Below are positions 36,201 through 49,516 of a stretch of DNA of 64,000 nt, one piece after another. Under the pieces are notes generated by a model, which made no database searches, was not told the DNA's origin, and was given only the letters and a program-made list of their open reading frames with translations. The number at the start of each line of letters is the position of its first letter. The first letter of the stretch is position 1. The stretch is from positions 22,658,609 to 22,722,608 of the forward strand of contig CM041084.1 in the NCBI GenBank assembly GCA_023079485.1. The letters run 5' to 3'. This DNA is from Archilochus colubris. Lineage: Eukaryota; Chordata; Aves; Apodiformes; Trochilidae. Both the position numbers and the translations under genes were made by a program.

Positions 36201-39200
36201 TCTGTGCTGTCCTGAGGGAGCAAACATGAACCAGCTCGCTTCTAGTCTTTGAGGGTTTTTTTGCCCCCTGCTCTACTGTTGCCCTGTTTGATTCTCAATC
36301 CACTTTGCCAACTCCTTGCCATGCCAGAAGATCCTTTCCTTACCCCCATGATGCAAACACCCTCTTCCCTCTTAGCTGTTGGCAGGCATCCATCCCTCTG
36401 AGCTGTTTCCTTCTCACTTTGGCAGGTCTTCTAACACAGGAATAAGGGCAAATGACATGTGGGGACATGAATCTCTGCTTTTTCTCCACTGTAACTACCT
36501 CAGCCACTGGAAACTGTCATTTTCCAGTGGGTCCTGATGAGTGTCACCATCTCAGCCTGTGTTGCTCTCCATAAATATTCTGAAATGCACAGGGAGTTCA
36601 GTCTGCAGTTCAGAGCTTAGTGTGCCCAGGTGAACACATATCTGCTCCAACCTTGAGTGGGAGTAGGAGTAGATTTTTTCCATATTTCCCTTGTGTATAC
36701 TGAAAAATAGGTTATTCTGAGGCTTTATCCTCTCTTTTTCACAAAGGAGCTACTAAGTATCTTAGATTTCTCATAATGCAAGATGGGAAGACAACTGGAA
36801 TTGTAAAGTTTCAAAGAACAGGTAGGTGACCTGTTTCCAAAACATTAGTAGATGAGCTCTTTCCAAATCATCATGACAAGAGCCTAGTGTTTTGCTCTTT
36901 AGTTTGGCCTTTTCAATCTTCTGTGCTGTCTTCTTTCTGGTGTCAGAAGAACCCTAAAACCTTTCTGAAATCCACTGGTGAATTTTGACATGGTTAATAT
37001 GGAAAAACACACACTTTTGACAGTAAAACTGCTGAATATGGGAAACATCCAAAAGTTTTTGTGGAAGTACTTGGAGCCTTCAAATCCAGCTATCTTCCCA
37101 AAAGATAAGCTCTTACACATTTCATTACATTTGATGCAGCTGTTACTGATACAATTCTGTGTCTTATTTGAGGCAAAAGGGTTAAATAATTCTAAATGCT
37201 TCTCCTAGACTTAAACGCTTATCTGTCAGTGGCAGCTGGAGGACTTCACCTGAGCCTTCTCCAGCCATCCTGCAGTGCCTACTTTGCCTGGCATTCAGAA
37301 ATTGCTCATGAGGTCCTGCTCTCAGTTCCTCTGTTGTATATCATCAGAAAGGTTCATGAGGAGTCCCAGAGAGCTTAATAACCTTAATAACTGGTATGAA
37401 TACTTGGGGCAGCAGCATGGCTGTCAGAAGCCACATTGCTCAGCAAGTAGATGGAAATACTGCAAGGGTGTGCAAAGACACAGACCACTGCTGCCACTCT
37501 GCCCCTTCTGAGAAAAAAGGGTGGAAGATATAAAGGAGGACAGCACATAAACATGACAATAGCTCATTAAGAAAGCCTTGATGTTCTTCTGTCATGTTCC
37601 TCCTGGAAAAGAATGAGTTTAGATAATCACAAAATCATGTCCTGTGGCAAAAACTCCAACCCCTACCACCTCGGAGTCTGTTTGGAAGATAGACTTTTGG
37701 CAAATGCTTCAATAGCCACTGAAATGCCCAATGCATGTTAAAGATCTAACCAATAAGTTATAGGCTTTTTTTTTTTTTTAATTCATTGGAGAACACTGAC
37801 AAAACTGCAAACACATGTTTCTGCTGCTAAAGCTTAGCCTTATCACAGTTTGAAAATGTGGAAAATCAATTACATGCTTTGAATTACTCCCTTTATTGCT
37901 ATAAAAGAATTTCTTCATTCTTCCAGGGTAGTGTACGCTTGGTAACATCTACTGCTAACAGGCTGTTAGGACTTTCTGCTAAATTAATACACTACAAGTA
38001 AACTAAACAGAAGGCCAGTGGAATGCTAAACATCCACTTTCTCCTCTGTTGTGGCTGTGCTGCAGCTTGGGAACCCTCAGCCTTGTTGCTACAACATCTG
38101 GACAACATTTGGGGCTGTCTCTCAAGTGCACGGGTGTGCACCTCCGGTGAATTTTAACTTTCAACATCTCTCTGCCTCTAATCTATATTTAATGTTTCAT
38201 GACTAGTAGTCAAAGAAACTTCAGCTAAATATCAGGTTGGAATGAAAATGATCCTTGGGAAAACACTCATTTTCAGCATTCACCCACAAAGTATCTGTGA
38301 CAGAGACATTCCCTGGAGATTTGTAGCCCATTCTCTCACAGTAATAATAATTAAGACTCGTGATTACTGTGCCCACAAAATCAAAGATCGCTTCATAAAA
38401 TGTACTCCCTAAAGGGACAAATTCCCTGCTCCTAACTGGATGTCAGTCAGAGGGATCAGCACCCCCAGGGATCTGGAGTCTTTGCTTGCCCTTTTCATTA
38501 CTGTGTTGTTAGCATTGTGTTACTTCATATTCTTCTCAATGCAAATGAGTAGGTAATCATGTGTAAATCGTGCCCTCCAGAAGGCACATGTGGTGAGTTT
38601 TTTTCCCCAAATCTACCACAGGGATTTCTCACATGGAACATAATTACATCTCTGCCATATGGGCTCATTTATATTCTATTACAGGTTAAGCTAACACGAC
38701 TCAGAAATATGCTAAAAATACCTCAAAGTATTTTGAGCACTGTCAAAACACTTGTCATTTCTTGCTTGCCTGTTTGATTGTGAGTGACTTTATATTTATT
38801 TAGAGATCCACAGTGCCAAGGTACTTCAGAAAAACAAAATCAGGCCAATACTGTGTTGCCTGGTCTCCAAAAAATATCTGAAATTCTCTCCCATGATATT
38901 CTCTTTTGGTAATGGCAGATAGATTGGTGAGCAATGAAACTGAAAAGCCTCCAAGACATACTTACCTGAATCAACACCTCTGTGGGTTTTAGATTTCCCA
39001 GGAGGAAAAGAGCATGATATTCAGTTGTGTAGCTTTGTCATAATTAGGCTAGATCAGGTCTGCCTTTGATGTAATTACTTTGTCCTGACAAAGCTATACT
39101 TGTGCTTTAGCCATAATAGAAAATAAAAGTGCAAACCTGTGGAAGAAAGACTTGTGGAAATAACTGTTGCCTGAAAAATGGTGGTAAGGTAAGAATAGGT

Positions 39201-39479
39201 CAGTGGTGAGTATCATAAATAAATAATTTTAAAATTAAGTAACTAATGTGACATTGCTTTCAGAATTGTGGTACTACATAATAATGTTATCTTTAAATTT
39301 CAGTGGAAATCTTTAATTTCACTGCAAGATTTTATTTGGCAAGATTTTTTTATTATTATTTCACTGATTTCTAAAACTAACACCACTAACCTCTCTGGAT
39401 AAAACATGAATCAGCCACAATCGATCTTTGTTTTGTTCCTTTTATTCACAAATTCAGTATTTCACCCTTTGAAATACAA

Positions 39480-39540
39480 TTAGGTTTCCTTTATTAGGTT
39501 TCCTAATTAGGTTTCCTTATCTCCTTTATTAGGTTTCCTA
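39480..39540 (+). repeat. Short irregular tandem repeat (TTAGGTTTCCT)
   Basis: The 11-mer TTAGGTTTCCT occurs four times (39480, 39494, 39507, 39529) with variable AT- and C-containing spacers. A longer shared block, CCTTTATTAGGTTTCCTA, is at both 39488 and 39523. It looks like local slippage or duplication. Confidence 0.85.
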
Positions 39541-41329
39541 GCTAAATGTGTAGAAAGTAAATACACAGGTAGGAGGATTAGGCCAGAGGATGGGAGAGGA
39601 CTGCACTAGACTTCAAATGATACACTGCAAAAGCTGTGACTGACCTTCGTTCCAAGGAGACACTTAGGAGGAACTGGATCAGGGTTTTGAGAACTGCAGC
39701 TGTATGATTCCTATAACCAGCAGATAAAATTCAGTCCTGGTCTATAAAGCTTTTGAGGATTTCAGTGCTGAAAAATTCTATCTAGATATAAAACGATCTC
39801 TATAGCGATGAAATAAATTCCAGTGTACTTTTGGAATTTGTTAATATTTTTCAGAGTATTGCTGGGACATGCTTGCTGTTTTGCTTTCTGTTTTTATTGT
39901 ACTATAGAATAATCAACATTTTAGATTATTCAGCAATTGAACACCAAGCCAAACCTTTCCTGAATGTTATGTTTTCAGAGAGCAGTAATTATTGCTAACA
40001 CGTACTCAGACATTTGTGTATGTAAGCAGCTAACATTAAGTGTATAAAAAGTCGCCTTGAAGTCAGACACTTAAGTATTTTTTCTAAATCAAAGCCTAGA
40101 AGCTATGTTGTCTGTGATTTTGCAATAGCATCAAACTCAAAGGAGAGAGCTTCTTTGGAGTTTGCCTTATTCTAAAAGACAGCTCACAAAACCAGCTGAA
40201 ACAACGGGTTTGGTCAGAGCTGTGCACTGGTCATTGCTGAATAAGCAGAGCAGTCTGCTCAACTGTGTGTTCAGTATAGAATGGAATAAAATTTCAGGCC
40301 AGCTATAAGTTTATTACCCAGGAAAAGCATTTTTCCATCCTTTGTTATTCCTGAAGCAATATAAGGGACACAGCAGTGATTTCATACATCAGGAAGACAT
40401 AAAAATACAGAGTGGCCTCCTGGGCTGTGGAAGAAAAAACCCCAAACTTCAAATCTCAGAGCTAACTAAATTAAATAATGTTTTACTTTAGCTGTTATAG
40501 ACATTTGATTAAAGAACCTGCTATACAATTTATTTTCTAGTTTCTATAGCTCCAATCATGTGAAAGCATCCCATGCCCTTGGAAAAACAACCTTCCCGTT
40601 CCTCACACAAAGAAAGTCTTTAACTCAACATCTTCACAGCTTGTTTCCTTTTTCTTCAGGCAAGGTTTTTCATTTTCATTCTACAATTTCATTTAATGTA
40701 AAAACATGGTCATTGTGGCTGCATTGCTGAAGGATGGCTTTATGCCTCTGCTGGTTTTATGCTCTTCCCTGGGTGTCTAGCGTTGAGCATTGCTGCAGCT
40801 GGGTCAGAGTGGTGGCATGAAGTGATGGCCATCCTGATGTCCCCATGTCACACCACACACAGTGTGGGCAGAGGCAACAGAGAGGGGCAGGTTCAACAGG
40901 TAACAGTAATCTCAAATGTTCAAGACGACCATCATTGCAAAAGAAAGGTTGACTGCTAATATGTCCTCCTAGAGATCCGCCTCTATTAATTGCATGCTGG
41001 AGGTGTCAATTTGATGATATTTGCATGGCAGATTTATCAGCCATATGTCAGTAAGCCAATATTTTCCTCTGGACAGTAGTCAGACATGGATTTCAAAGAC
41101 AAATAGCCAGCTGGTGCTGCACACATATGCTCAATTGTGTGTTCTGGGTGAGGCAATTATTTGTGGTTGGCACCTAGATGGAAATTCTGCTCTGCAATGG
41201 AAATGGGTGCATTTCAGCATGCATATAGTTTGCAGGAATAAATAGCTAAATCAAGTGCCTTTGTGTGAAAATTTGACTCTTATTAGTCACACTGATGTTT
41301 TAAATCAATCATTCCTGAATAAGACAGCC

Positions 41330-41940
41330 TGCTGAACATGATCCAGAAGCGTGCCCAGGTGGCCAAGAAGGCCAACACCATCCTGACCTGAATCAGGAAC
41401 AGTGTGACCAGCAGGACCAGGGAGGTGATCCTGCTCCTATACTTTGGCCTTAATGAGGCTGCACCTTGAGTACTGTGTGCAGTTCTGGACACTGCAGTAC
41501 AAGAAGGACATGATGATGCTGGAGAGGGTGCAGGGAAGGGTGACAAAGCTGGTTAGGGCTCTGGAGAACAGGACTTATGTGGAGGGGCTGAGGAAACTGG
41601 TGCTGTTCAGCTTGGAGAAGGCTGAGGGGAGACCTCATTGCTCTCTACAACTACCTGAAAGGTGTTGGCTTCTTCTGCCTGATGACCATAGGACAAGGGG
41701 AAATGGGTTCAATTTGCACCAGGGGAGGTTCAAGTTGGATATTGGAACAAAATTCTTCACAGGAAGAGTGATTTAACATTGAGACAAGCTGCCCAGGCAG
41801 GATGTGGGGGCACCCTCCCTGGAGGTGTTCAAAAGATGGATAGATGAAGTGCTACAGTGGATGGTTTAAAGGTTAGGGGTTGTAGGGAGCACGGTTGGAA
41901 CTGATCATCTTAGAGGTCTTTTCCAACTTTGATGATTCTA
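41330..41940 (+). mobile_element. CR1 LINE, 5'-truncated 3' end
   Basis: A truncated CR1 copy of about 610 bp. It contains the ORF2 C-terminal region, now broken by stops, with recognisable stretches such as [17 protein letters not shown] near 41455 and TRGNGFNL near 41690. It then runs through the 3' UTR and ends near GTCTTTTCCAACTTTGATGA followed by TTCTA. The sequence differs from the 2.2-kb copy (its end has GGTCTTTTCCAAC rather than ATCCCTTCCAAC), so it belongs to another CR1 subfamily. It is inactive. Confidence 0.93.
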
Positions 41941-44900
41941 ATTTCACTATTAAGTTTGGACCTTTTTCATTTGATGGGTAAATGTGAATTGTTTTGCTGT
42001 TCAACATGATCTACTCCATGCTAATACCCAGCTCTCTGAAACCCTTCATAAATAATTATAGTTTTGCATCATCCATTTGGCTGACACGCAGTGTCTGCTT
42101 TCCAAATCTGTGTAGATGATAATCTGTCTTAATACATGGACAAATCAATTAAAGTTATTTTGTTTGCTCCTCACTGTATGCCAAATTGGGTGGGAGAGTA
42201 GAAACACTTAGCAGGGGAATCAGACTTCACATAAATGTACATTAGATGAGCCTTGCAGTGTGAGTGGGGGAGAAGGTGAAATTTAGCAGTTAATTCCTTT
42301 ATCCACAGACAGATTTAAAAAATGGCTTCCAGAAACAAAAATATAGGGCAGGATTTTGGAGCCCTTACCCATGTTGCTGAGCAGTTTCACATTGGATTTA
42401 TCCCACTGAAGCTTAATAATATCACCTTCAGGCTGAAAGGATGCAGAGTTTCTTGCAAGGCACTTTGAAGCTTTCTCTACTGGAAAGCATAGGCAATGTA
42501 TCTTCATACCTCCTCGTGGGGCTGGACTTCTGACTGCTCTTTGCAGTTTCTGATCACCATTCCTGCAATGTAGGTTAGGAGTCTGTAAGTCTCCAAACTG
42601 CCTGGCAGCTGACAGGGGTTCTAATGCCACTGGTGGGTTCTGTAAGAGGGGACAGGTTTAACCTTCAAGCCTGTATATCCTGACTTTCAAGCTTTTATCT
42701 TAGACTGTGTGAGTTCTGTCATTTGTAAAATGATGTGTTCTTCAAGCAAAAAGTATGAAGCTAATTTCTATTTCCCCCCCTTACAGACACCCTTCCCTAG
42801 ATAACATGTAGTTATGCTGGGAAAATTTATAGTTGACTGTGACTAAAATACTTTTTATTCCCAACTAAAATCTGTACTTAAGCAGTGATACATATGGATT
42901 TGAGAAAAAATTGCTAAACACATTTCACAATGTAGGGGTAGAAAGGTGAATATCTGTGCCAAGGGAACTGTTGCAAGGCTAAGTATCTACCAGATAACTG
43001 CTGCTAAAATGTTGCATCATAACACACTATATAGAAAAATCACTGTCAGGGGGAAGAGGGATTGATCCACCCTGGCATTGTTCCTGACTGTAGCTGCAAG
43101 GACACTTTGGTTTTAGAACGAGAACTGTATCCTTTGTTTGCTTGCTTTTTCACTGATGAAAAAAGAATTATTTTTCTTCCTCATTAACATGCAGAATTCT
43201 TGTTAAAAATACTCCATGCTATGACATTGCTCAGGGAGGGCAGGATACCAAGCAAAAATAAGTATTTTAAGATCACTCCTCTTAAAAGGGAGCATTGTGT
43301 GCCTGTACTCTCCTGGTTCTTTTGAAGAAGAGTTGTCTGGGTGATGCATAAGGGCAGGAAGGTGACCTAGCCAGAGATACCAATTACTGCCATGACCTTG
43401 CTTTGGGTCTGTAATCTGTAGAACGGGGCAATGAGAATGTAAATGCAAACCCTGGAGGAAGGATGCTGGAGCACTGAGGGGCACAGTGTTATTGCAAGGA
43501 AGGTATGTAACATGCATGGCAAACGTGTTACAAAGGATGAAGTCTGCAGACCTTACTGGTCTTACTGGTGTCCTTACTGGTGGCACATGGGCTGGTGAGT
43601 CACATCCTGGTGGGGCAGTGCTCTGGGCTGGAGGACCAGTGGAAGTGCCTGCCTGTTGTCTCACCCAGAGCAGGCATGCAGCTGGCCCCTCACACATCTC
43701 CTGGGGGGGAAGAAGTTATGGGTGACTGTATTTTCCAGTGTGGAATTCACACTTGCTCTATTTCACTCTTTAAACTTAGGGCCTGATTGTGTGGATTTTC
43801 TACTGACTCCTTCACACATGCAAGAGTTGTCCTGCTGAGGTGAGTAGGTTGCCTGTACAAGCGTGTTTTATTTAGAGTGTGAGGTATACTTTTTAAAGTA
43901 TATCGCTCTCTTCCTTTCTGGGCTGCAACCCAGTTGCTAGATGTGTATTTTTGGGATTTCCTTCACTTTCTGAAAAATAATAAAAGCTTAGCCTATTGTT
44001 CATCATTGCATGTGTGATGCAGATGGGTTTTGCAGATGCAGCCCCAAGTTTACTTGCTTTTGAAAAGCTCGGTTACCTTGCTTCCTCTTTATAGTTGCGA
44101 GTATTTTACTTGCCACCAACAGCGTGGATACTGCTGGCTTGAATTTAGCACTGCAAAAATCTCATTTAAAAATGGAAATATCTATTTTTATTCAATGTTC
44201 CCAGTAAACTTCTGCAAAGGCTTTTGCAGAAATATTTTTTGTAGCTGAAAAAATATTACTGATTTTTTAAAACATGATGGCAAACCAATCACATTTTGGA
44301 GATAATTGGGAAATCACCTCATGTTACAATATGTTTAAATGAGAAAGTCTGAAGGACTGTCTTCTCTTTTGAAACTGTAATAATGAGTGTTGTTAGTCAC
44401 TTGAGTTTTTACATTTGATTCTTCTTTCCTAAATGGTTTGGATTATTTTAGTGCCGCTTTAAGCATGCTCCAGGTTTTTCTAATTAAAGGTAAATATGCC
44501 AGAATTCTTTCAGTTGTCAGATAAATTTCATTACAGGAACAATCTGATCTTCCATCCTTCATGCCTATTTTCATCAGTGAAAAGAAATTGTTAAATGGTG
44601 CAAAACCAAATGCATTTTTACTACACCCATGTTCAGTAATAATGCTGCCTAAGATGCAAGGTGGCACAGCATTCAAGATGTACATGCACTTCCCAGAAAT
44701 TATCAAATATTAATGCTGTTGGAATTTAAATGAGCAAAGGAGTACAGAAAAAAATGTCATACCTTCATTTCTTGGTAAGAGCAACAAGTTCTAATGCTGT
44801 AGCTCATGGCTCAGAAGCCAACTTCATGTTGATCACCAAGCTCTCAAATGGCAATGAGGGCTCCAACATTACTCATGTGACATAGAGGGTAAGAGGCAAT

Positions 44901-45877
44901 ACAGTTCCTTTTGTTTTTATTTTTATTTTTATTTTATGTGTCATTTGCTGATAGGTATTATCTTTTTTTTTTTTTTTTTTTCTATTCAAGGTCTTACATG
45001 CCACCTACCACTGTAACTGAGTACTTTCATTTCAGTGCTTTCTGTTGGGACAGAAAGTAACATGACTCAGATGTCATTCTCAGTTTTGCTTTTTCTTCAT
45101 GTGCATAGACCTTACTGGAAGATTAGATACTCTATGCTTTACTTTTTCCCTTTTTTTCTTTTCTTTTTCCTCTTTTTCTTTTACTAATGGAATTGGATTT
45201 AGGACCTTGTCAAATGCACAGGGCAGTTCAAACCATGCCTGCTGCACTTGCTCTGCTCCCTTTGTCTTCCTTATTTCTTGTTACATATGGATCCTTCATG
45301 CCAAAATAATTCATTATTCAAATATGTTCCTGGTTTTCTCAGTTTTTTTACTTCATTTAATGGGAACATGAATCTGAAGTGATGTTGTGTAGGGAGTCAA
45401 TATAGTGAGTAGTCACACAAGATTTTGAAAACAATTCTTGATTCTTATGGGGAAGAAGAGTTCTGCAAATTACAATTTCATAGGCTGTAATTTTCTTGAT
45501 GGATAAACTTGCACCACCACAGTAATTTTTCACTTGTGTAATTCCTGCATAGTCATGTATACATTTTACACAGCCTTTCTCATCCATGAGTCAAAATTAG
45601 TACCCAGGTCTATGCATTTGATTGCACTAAGGAGCACAAGTTGTACTTAGGTTTGAATTCATCCCTGTGAGTTTTCTGTTGTCTCCATCAATATGCAGTT
45701 AATGGATGAAGGTGTGCACTCTGGTTGTTATTGCATACTTAGGAAAAAAATAACATGTTAACAATTTTAGCTTCTAAGTAAGTTGGCAGTGGAATGAGAA
45801 TAACCCTTAGGATATTCTATGACAAGTGATATTTGAGGGGTTTAATGCTAGTTAAAGGTCTGTGGTACAGTGACCCC

Positions 45878-45899
45878 ATTTGCATGTAATTATGCAAAA
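45878..45899. promoter_or_regulatory. Inverted octamers around TAATTA
   Basis: ATTTGCAT (45878-45885) and ATGCAAA (45892-45898) are octamer half-motifs in opposite orientation. They enclose and overlap TAATTA (45887-45892), giving a compact near-palindromic POU/homeodomain site. The same 12-mer TAATTATGCAAA is found at 6825. Dimeric POU sites of this type are known in enhancers. Function here is inferred. Confidence 0.35.
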
Positions 45900-47132
45900 G
45901 GCAGAGATTTTCAGAGGGAGATGAGGCATGTATGTGTACAGTGCATTACAGCGTGTGATGTGTAGGCAGAAATAGTATGGGGAGCCCAAGGCAAAAGCTG
46001 AGACTGTGACCCCACTGATTTATGACTCTTTCAAAACAGAGTTGGACACGGGAAGCTGCACTGAGTCATCCTGACTGTGCTTCAGGGCATGATGAGCTGA
46101 ACTGACTACTGATGGTGTGTTTTGATTTTGAGGATTCTGGGGTTGGGTAGTGGTAGAGATGATCCAAACAGGGGCAGGAGAGAGTTTGGTATGTCTGTTA
46201 AACCATGGCATGGGTGTCCACGTATCCTGTCATCCTGTCTCCCTCGTGGATGAAACAATCCCAGTGTGATCCAGGACTGGGCGGGATTCTAACTGGGCAC
46301 AGTAGGTTCCCAGCACTGTCATCATCCTTAATTCCACAAGACTAAATGTTCCTGTTTGGCAGAATATATTGCTCATATCTTCCAGACTAGATTCCTTCAA
46401 TTTCTTGCAGAAGGGAAACATTTTAAAAATATATATCTAAAATTTTAGAAGTTGTTTGATAGCATTTAAAGATTCAACACACAGAAAATGGAATGATGGT
46501 GTCTCCTCTCATTTCCATGCCCAACCACACGCACTCCAACAGACAGCTATGCTTCTTCTACAATAGCTCTTTATTTTCCTTTATCTCTTCTTTTCTGCCC
46601 CTTTCCTTTCTAAAGCCCTCCTTTGAACATTATTTTTCTTTGTGTTTAATTTGGAACTTATTTACTTCAGTGACCCTTCTCCCTTTGTCTCTCATCCGAG
46701 CCGTCATTGCTTTACATCCACTGGGAAGAACTGGTTCAGTTATCTCCCAAATTACATTTCAAGAGTCTGCAAGCCTGACTTCACAGATAAACTGGAGAGC
46801 ACCCCAATGGGTATAAACATGGGACATTGCCTTTTCTGCTCCGTTCAGCAGTAGATGATGGTTGCCCAGTTTTGCTGTAACGTTGCTCTTAGAGGCAGAA
46901 ACGTGCCCTGCCATAATTTCCAATATTCAGCCATTATGTGGGGATTGTTCCTGTCTATTACTTAATGTTTGGGTAGCAATTATCACTCTCAGAGCTTGAC
47001 GCCTCCTGTCCAAACAGAGTAATGGTTACACTCCCAGTTTTCCCACAGACTAAACATGAGACAAGAGACAACAGATAAATCCAGCAGGCAGCTCAGACAC
47101 CAGGGGAAATATCAGGATATTGATGCAACGAG

Positions 47133-47878
47133 TCACAGCAGTGCCTTGTTATAATTTCGGCAGGCTCCACCTTTTTGGCTGCAAGAAGCAGAAACCCCTC
47201 TTACTTCATTTTGTTTTGCTTGGAGCATAACACTCTCTCTCTCAATCAGGTCTACACTCTCCTTATACCTTAATATCCAACTCAAGATTGGTGAATGTAG
47301 TCCTGCATCCCCCCCCAAGGAAGGGAGATGTGTTTTCCTTAAGCAGCAAAACCAGTGTTTCACAGCATAATGCTGAATATCTAATTTCCTCTCAGCAGAA
47401 GTATTAGGGTAAGTAGAAAGCAGCCATCTCCCTGGAGAGTGTTGTGCTCCACTCAGCTGAAGCAACACTTCTTCAGCAGTTTCAGGTATCTCCATTTTAC
47501 TGTCATCATGGGTTTTGTAGACTTGGTCAACACTGCCAGCATCCTGATAATCTTGCAAAGGTACTTCGGGTTAAGCTGCCAAAGAACATCTTAGTGCATT
47601 AATGTAGTGGTGTGTACATTTGCTTGACTTGATCTCACATAATCCATCAAATTCTTCAAGAATAGAAAAGACTGAATCAGCCTTATAGAGGGAAATTACA
47701 TTCCCACTGTTGTCTCTGTGGTAAGTCGACCACTTCACTGATGAGGGTTCATATTCCTTTGCTTCCCAAGACACTTGGGGATATTTCTTTTCCTGAGAAA
47801 GCAGAGGTTTAAAACCAATGGTTAGAGAGAGCATCCAGTCAGGTGACATGCTTGGTGTTTGTGTTTGGTTTGCTGTTT
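47133..47878 (-). pseudogene. Unrecognised one-stop reading frame, possible pseudogene
   Basis: On the minus strand one frame runs from a TAA near 47878 to a stop at 47133. It has a single internal TAA at about 47570 and a plausible ATG at 47849. The two halves (92 and 141 codons) are in the same phase. The first half has a balanced, protein-like composition (for example EKKYPQVSWEAKEYEPSSVK and SVFSILEEFDGLCEIKSS). The second includes KMEIPETAEEVLLQLSG. I do not recognise a family. There is no poly-A tail or target duplication to prove a retrocopy. A chance frame remains quite possible at this GC content. Confidence 0.25.
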
Positions 47879-49192
47879 ATGTCATGCCTTCTGCTTTATT
47901 ATAGGAGGCAGGAAAGAGTGACAGGAGGGAAGAAATTGGGGACCAGTTAGAAAGATGTGAAGCTCATCCTCCTTCAAAGACACTTTATTAGGTAAGACAT
48001 TTTTAATCTGTTTTCAGTTTTTCAAAAGGAAATATCAAACTCAGGAGTGCATTTTTCAAAGATGGGTCTAAGCTCAAAGCTAGATTTGGACAGTCTCGAG
48101 CTGCCAGACAGCATAGTGACTATTTCTTACCATCACAACAGGTAAGTGCAGGAACAAGATTGCAGAGGCAGACTGCAGGATATCCATAACTAACCCTGCT
48201 AAGGACTGCACAGACAAACATCTGCCAGAAGGGGATTAGCATTGGAAGCCTTGCTTTGGAGCTGGGCCAGATAACCTCTCCTCATCCCTTCTGCAGATCT
48301 GTGGTAGTGAGACTCCAGAGATTACACCTCTGCTTGCAATTAGGATAATTCAATTAATATTGCTCCCCTAAATTCCCATGGCCACTTCTGTGTTCCTCAA
48401 TTCATCCCTAGGCTTAGAATCCCTGCTGTAATTAACTGGCTGCTTTTCAAATATTTTATGTTAGAAAAGGCAGCCTTGGTGGTGGAGAAAAAGGGCTCCT
48501 GCCAACACTGAACTTTTATCAAAATTTAATGAAAGCTATTCTGTAGAAAATAACCCAGTTGCAGGTGCTATGAGTAAAGATTTTTCCATGTGAGATGGGA
48601 AGACTTCAGGGAGCCTGCTGGGCTATGTGGGGGTTAGTGCCTGGGAAGTGCCCAGCCCTTGGCAGCCTCTGCATCCCAGGGGCAGCACATTCCAGCTTCA
48701 TCCTGCTTCTTCCCCAGCAGAGATGGGAGGAACTGTGAGCAGAACAGGGTACCAGAAGCCAAATGCTCAGCACTGACACCCACACACTCACAAAAATTAG
48801 GAAATATGTGAATCATTGGAATCAGGCAGGAGCTCAGCTCCTTTCCTCTTTTGGATTTGTAGAGTCTCCCAGGGAGCTTCAGGACAGTGTGATGTATCTT
48901 GTCCTTGCAAGATTGCCTCATGCATCAAGATTTTTCTATGCACTCCCTGCCTAAATACTGTCCCACCAGGAGGCCCCTGCACTGGAGAGTCTCATTTCAC
49001 AGCTGTCCCTGTCTCACCTGCTTGGAGAACCCTACCTTCCTACCTCCAAGGGTTTGCCAGCCCTTTTGTATTTCTTCAGCCCTTTTATTCAGCAGCAGAT
49101 GACTGAAACAGGGGTGAAAATCACACTCCTGGGTTTTCACCTCTTCTGTGCCATTCACCTGCCAGATGACAAAAGAGGTTCCAATGGGAGGG

Positions 49193-49516
49193 TGTAGCAA
49201 GATGAACCTCTTTTAGGGTACGGCGCTTCAAGGTCCAACCAGGTGTTCCAGCAGAGACTCATGAACAGTGCTGCGAGCCTATAGCCCACAGGGTTGACTA
49301 GCCTGGATCGGTGCTGTTGCTCTGAGAGCAACTGATCTCTCTGCTGGCTAGCTCAGGAGTGAGGCCTGCCTGTGTCTCAGGCCTCACCTTTTATTGATCC
49401 CCTGGTCCTGCTCATGTGCAGTGGGGGCCCACCCTAATCAGGCACAATTGGGCTTAACACAAGCTCATGCTCACTCCCTGGCAATTAGTGGCACCTGGTT
49501 GCCACGTTACACTACA
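49193..49516 (-). mobile_element. Solo LTR of an endogenous retrovirus
   Basis: A 324-bp element with short inverted ends, TGTAG at one side and CTACA at the other, fitting the TG...CA rule of LTRs. On the minus strand it carries an AATAAA (the complement of 49390-49395), roughly 120 nt from its 5' end and followed by AGGTGAGGCC. It is GC-richer and CpG-richer than its surroundings. Flanking hexamers GGAGGG (49187-49192) and GCAGGG (49517-49522) agree at five of six bases, as expected for an aged target duplication. There are no internal gag, pol or env sequences nearby, so this is a recombined solo LTR. Confidence 0.75.

Larger units (their letters stand above)
28026..41329. other. Downstream gene desert
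   Basis: About 13.3 kb of AT-rich DNA with no supported gene. T-runs are frequent in the first 2 kb. It contains the large fold-back at 30125-30252 and a short tandem repeat at 39480-39540. A 225-codon frame on the minus strand (33647-34324) starts at a non-ATG codon and has no recognised domain. No transposon family is recognisable in the remainder. Confidence 0.6.
41941..49192. other. Downstream gene desert
   Basis: About 7.2 kb without a supported gene, apart from the one-stop open frame at 47133-47878 that is listed separately. It includes a TTTTA-rich run near 44915-44936, a poly-T tract near 44964-44982 and a paired octamer/TAATTA site at 45878. The 164-codon frame at 43203-43697 on the minus strand has no recognisable motif. 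Confidence 0.55.

Noticed and set aside
39480..39540. TTAGG words as interstitial telomere repeats
   Set aside because: The vertebrate telomere unit is TTAGGG. Here the repeated word is TTAGGTTTCCT with irregular spacers, so it is a local tandem repeat.
41444..41776. 110-codon frame with reverse-transcriptase-like words
   Set aside because: It is part of the truncated CR1 copy at 41330-41940 and not a host gene.
43203..43697. 164-codon minus-strand frame
   Set aside because: No domain, no coding-like bias. A stretch with three CTTACTGGT repeats (about 43553-43580) lies under it, which suggests local duplication, not a gene.
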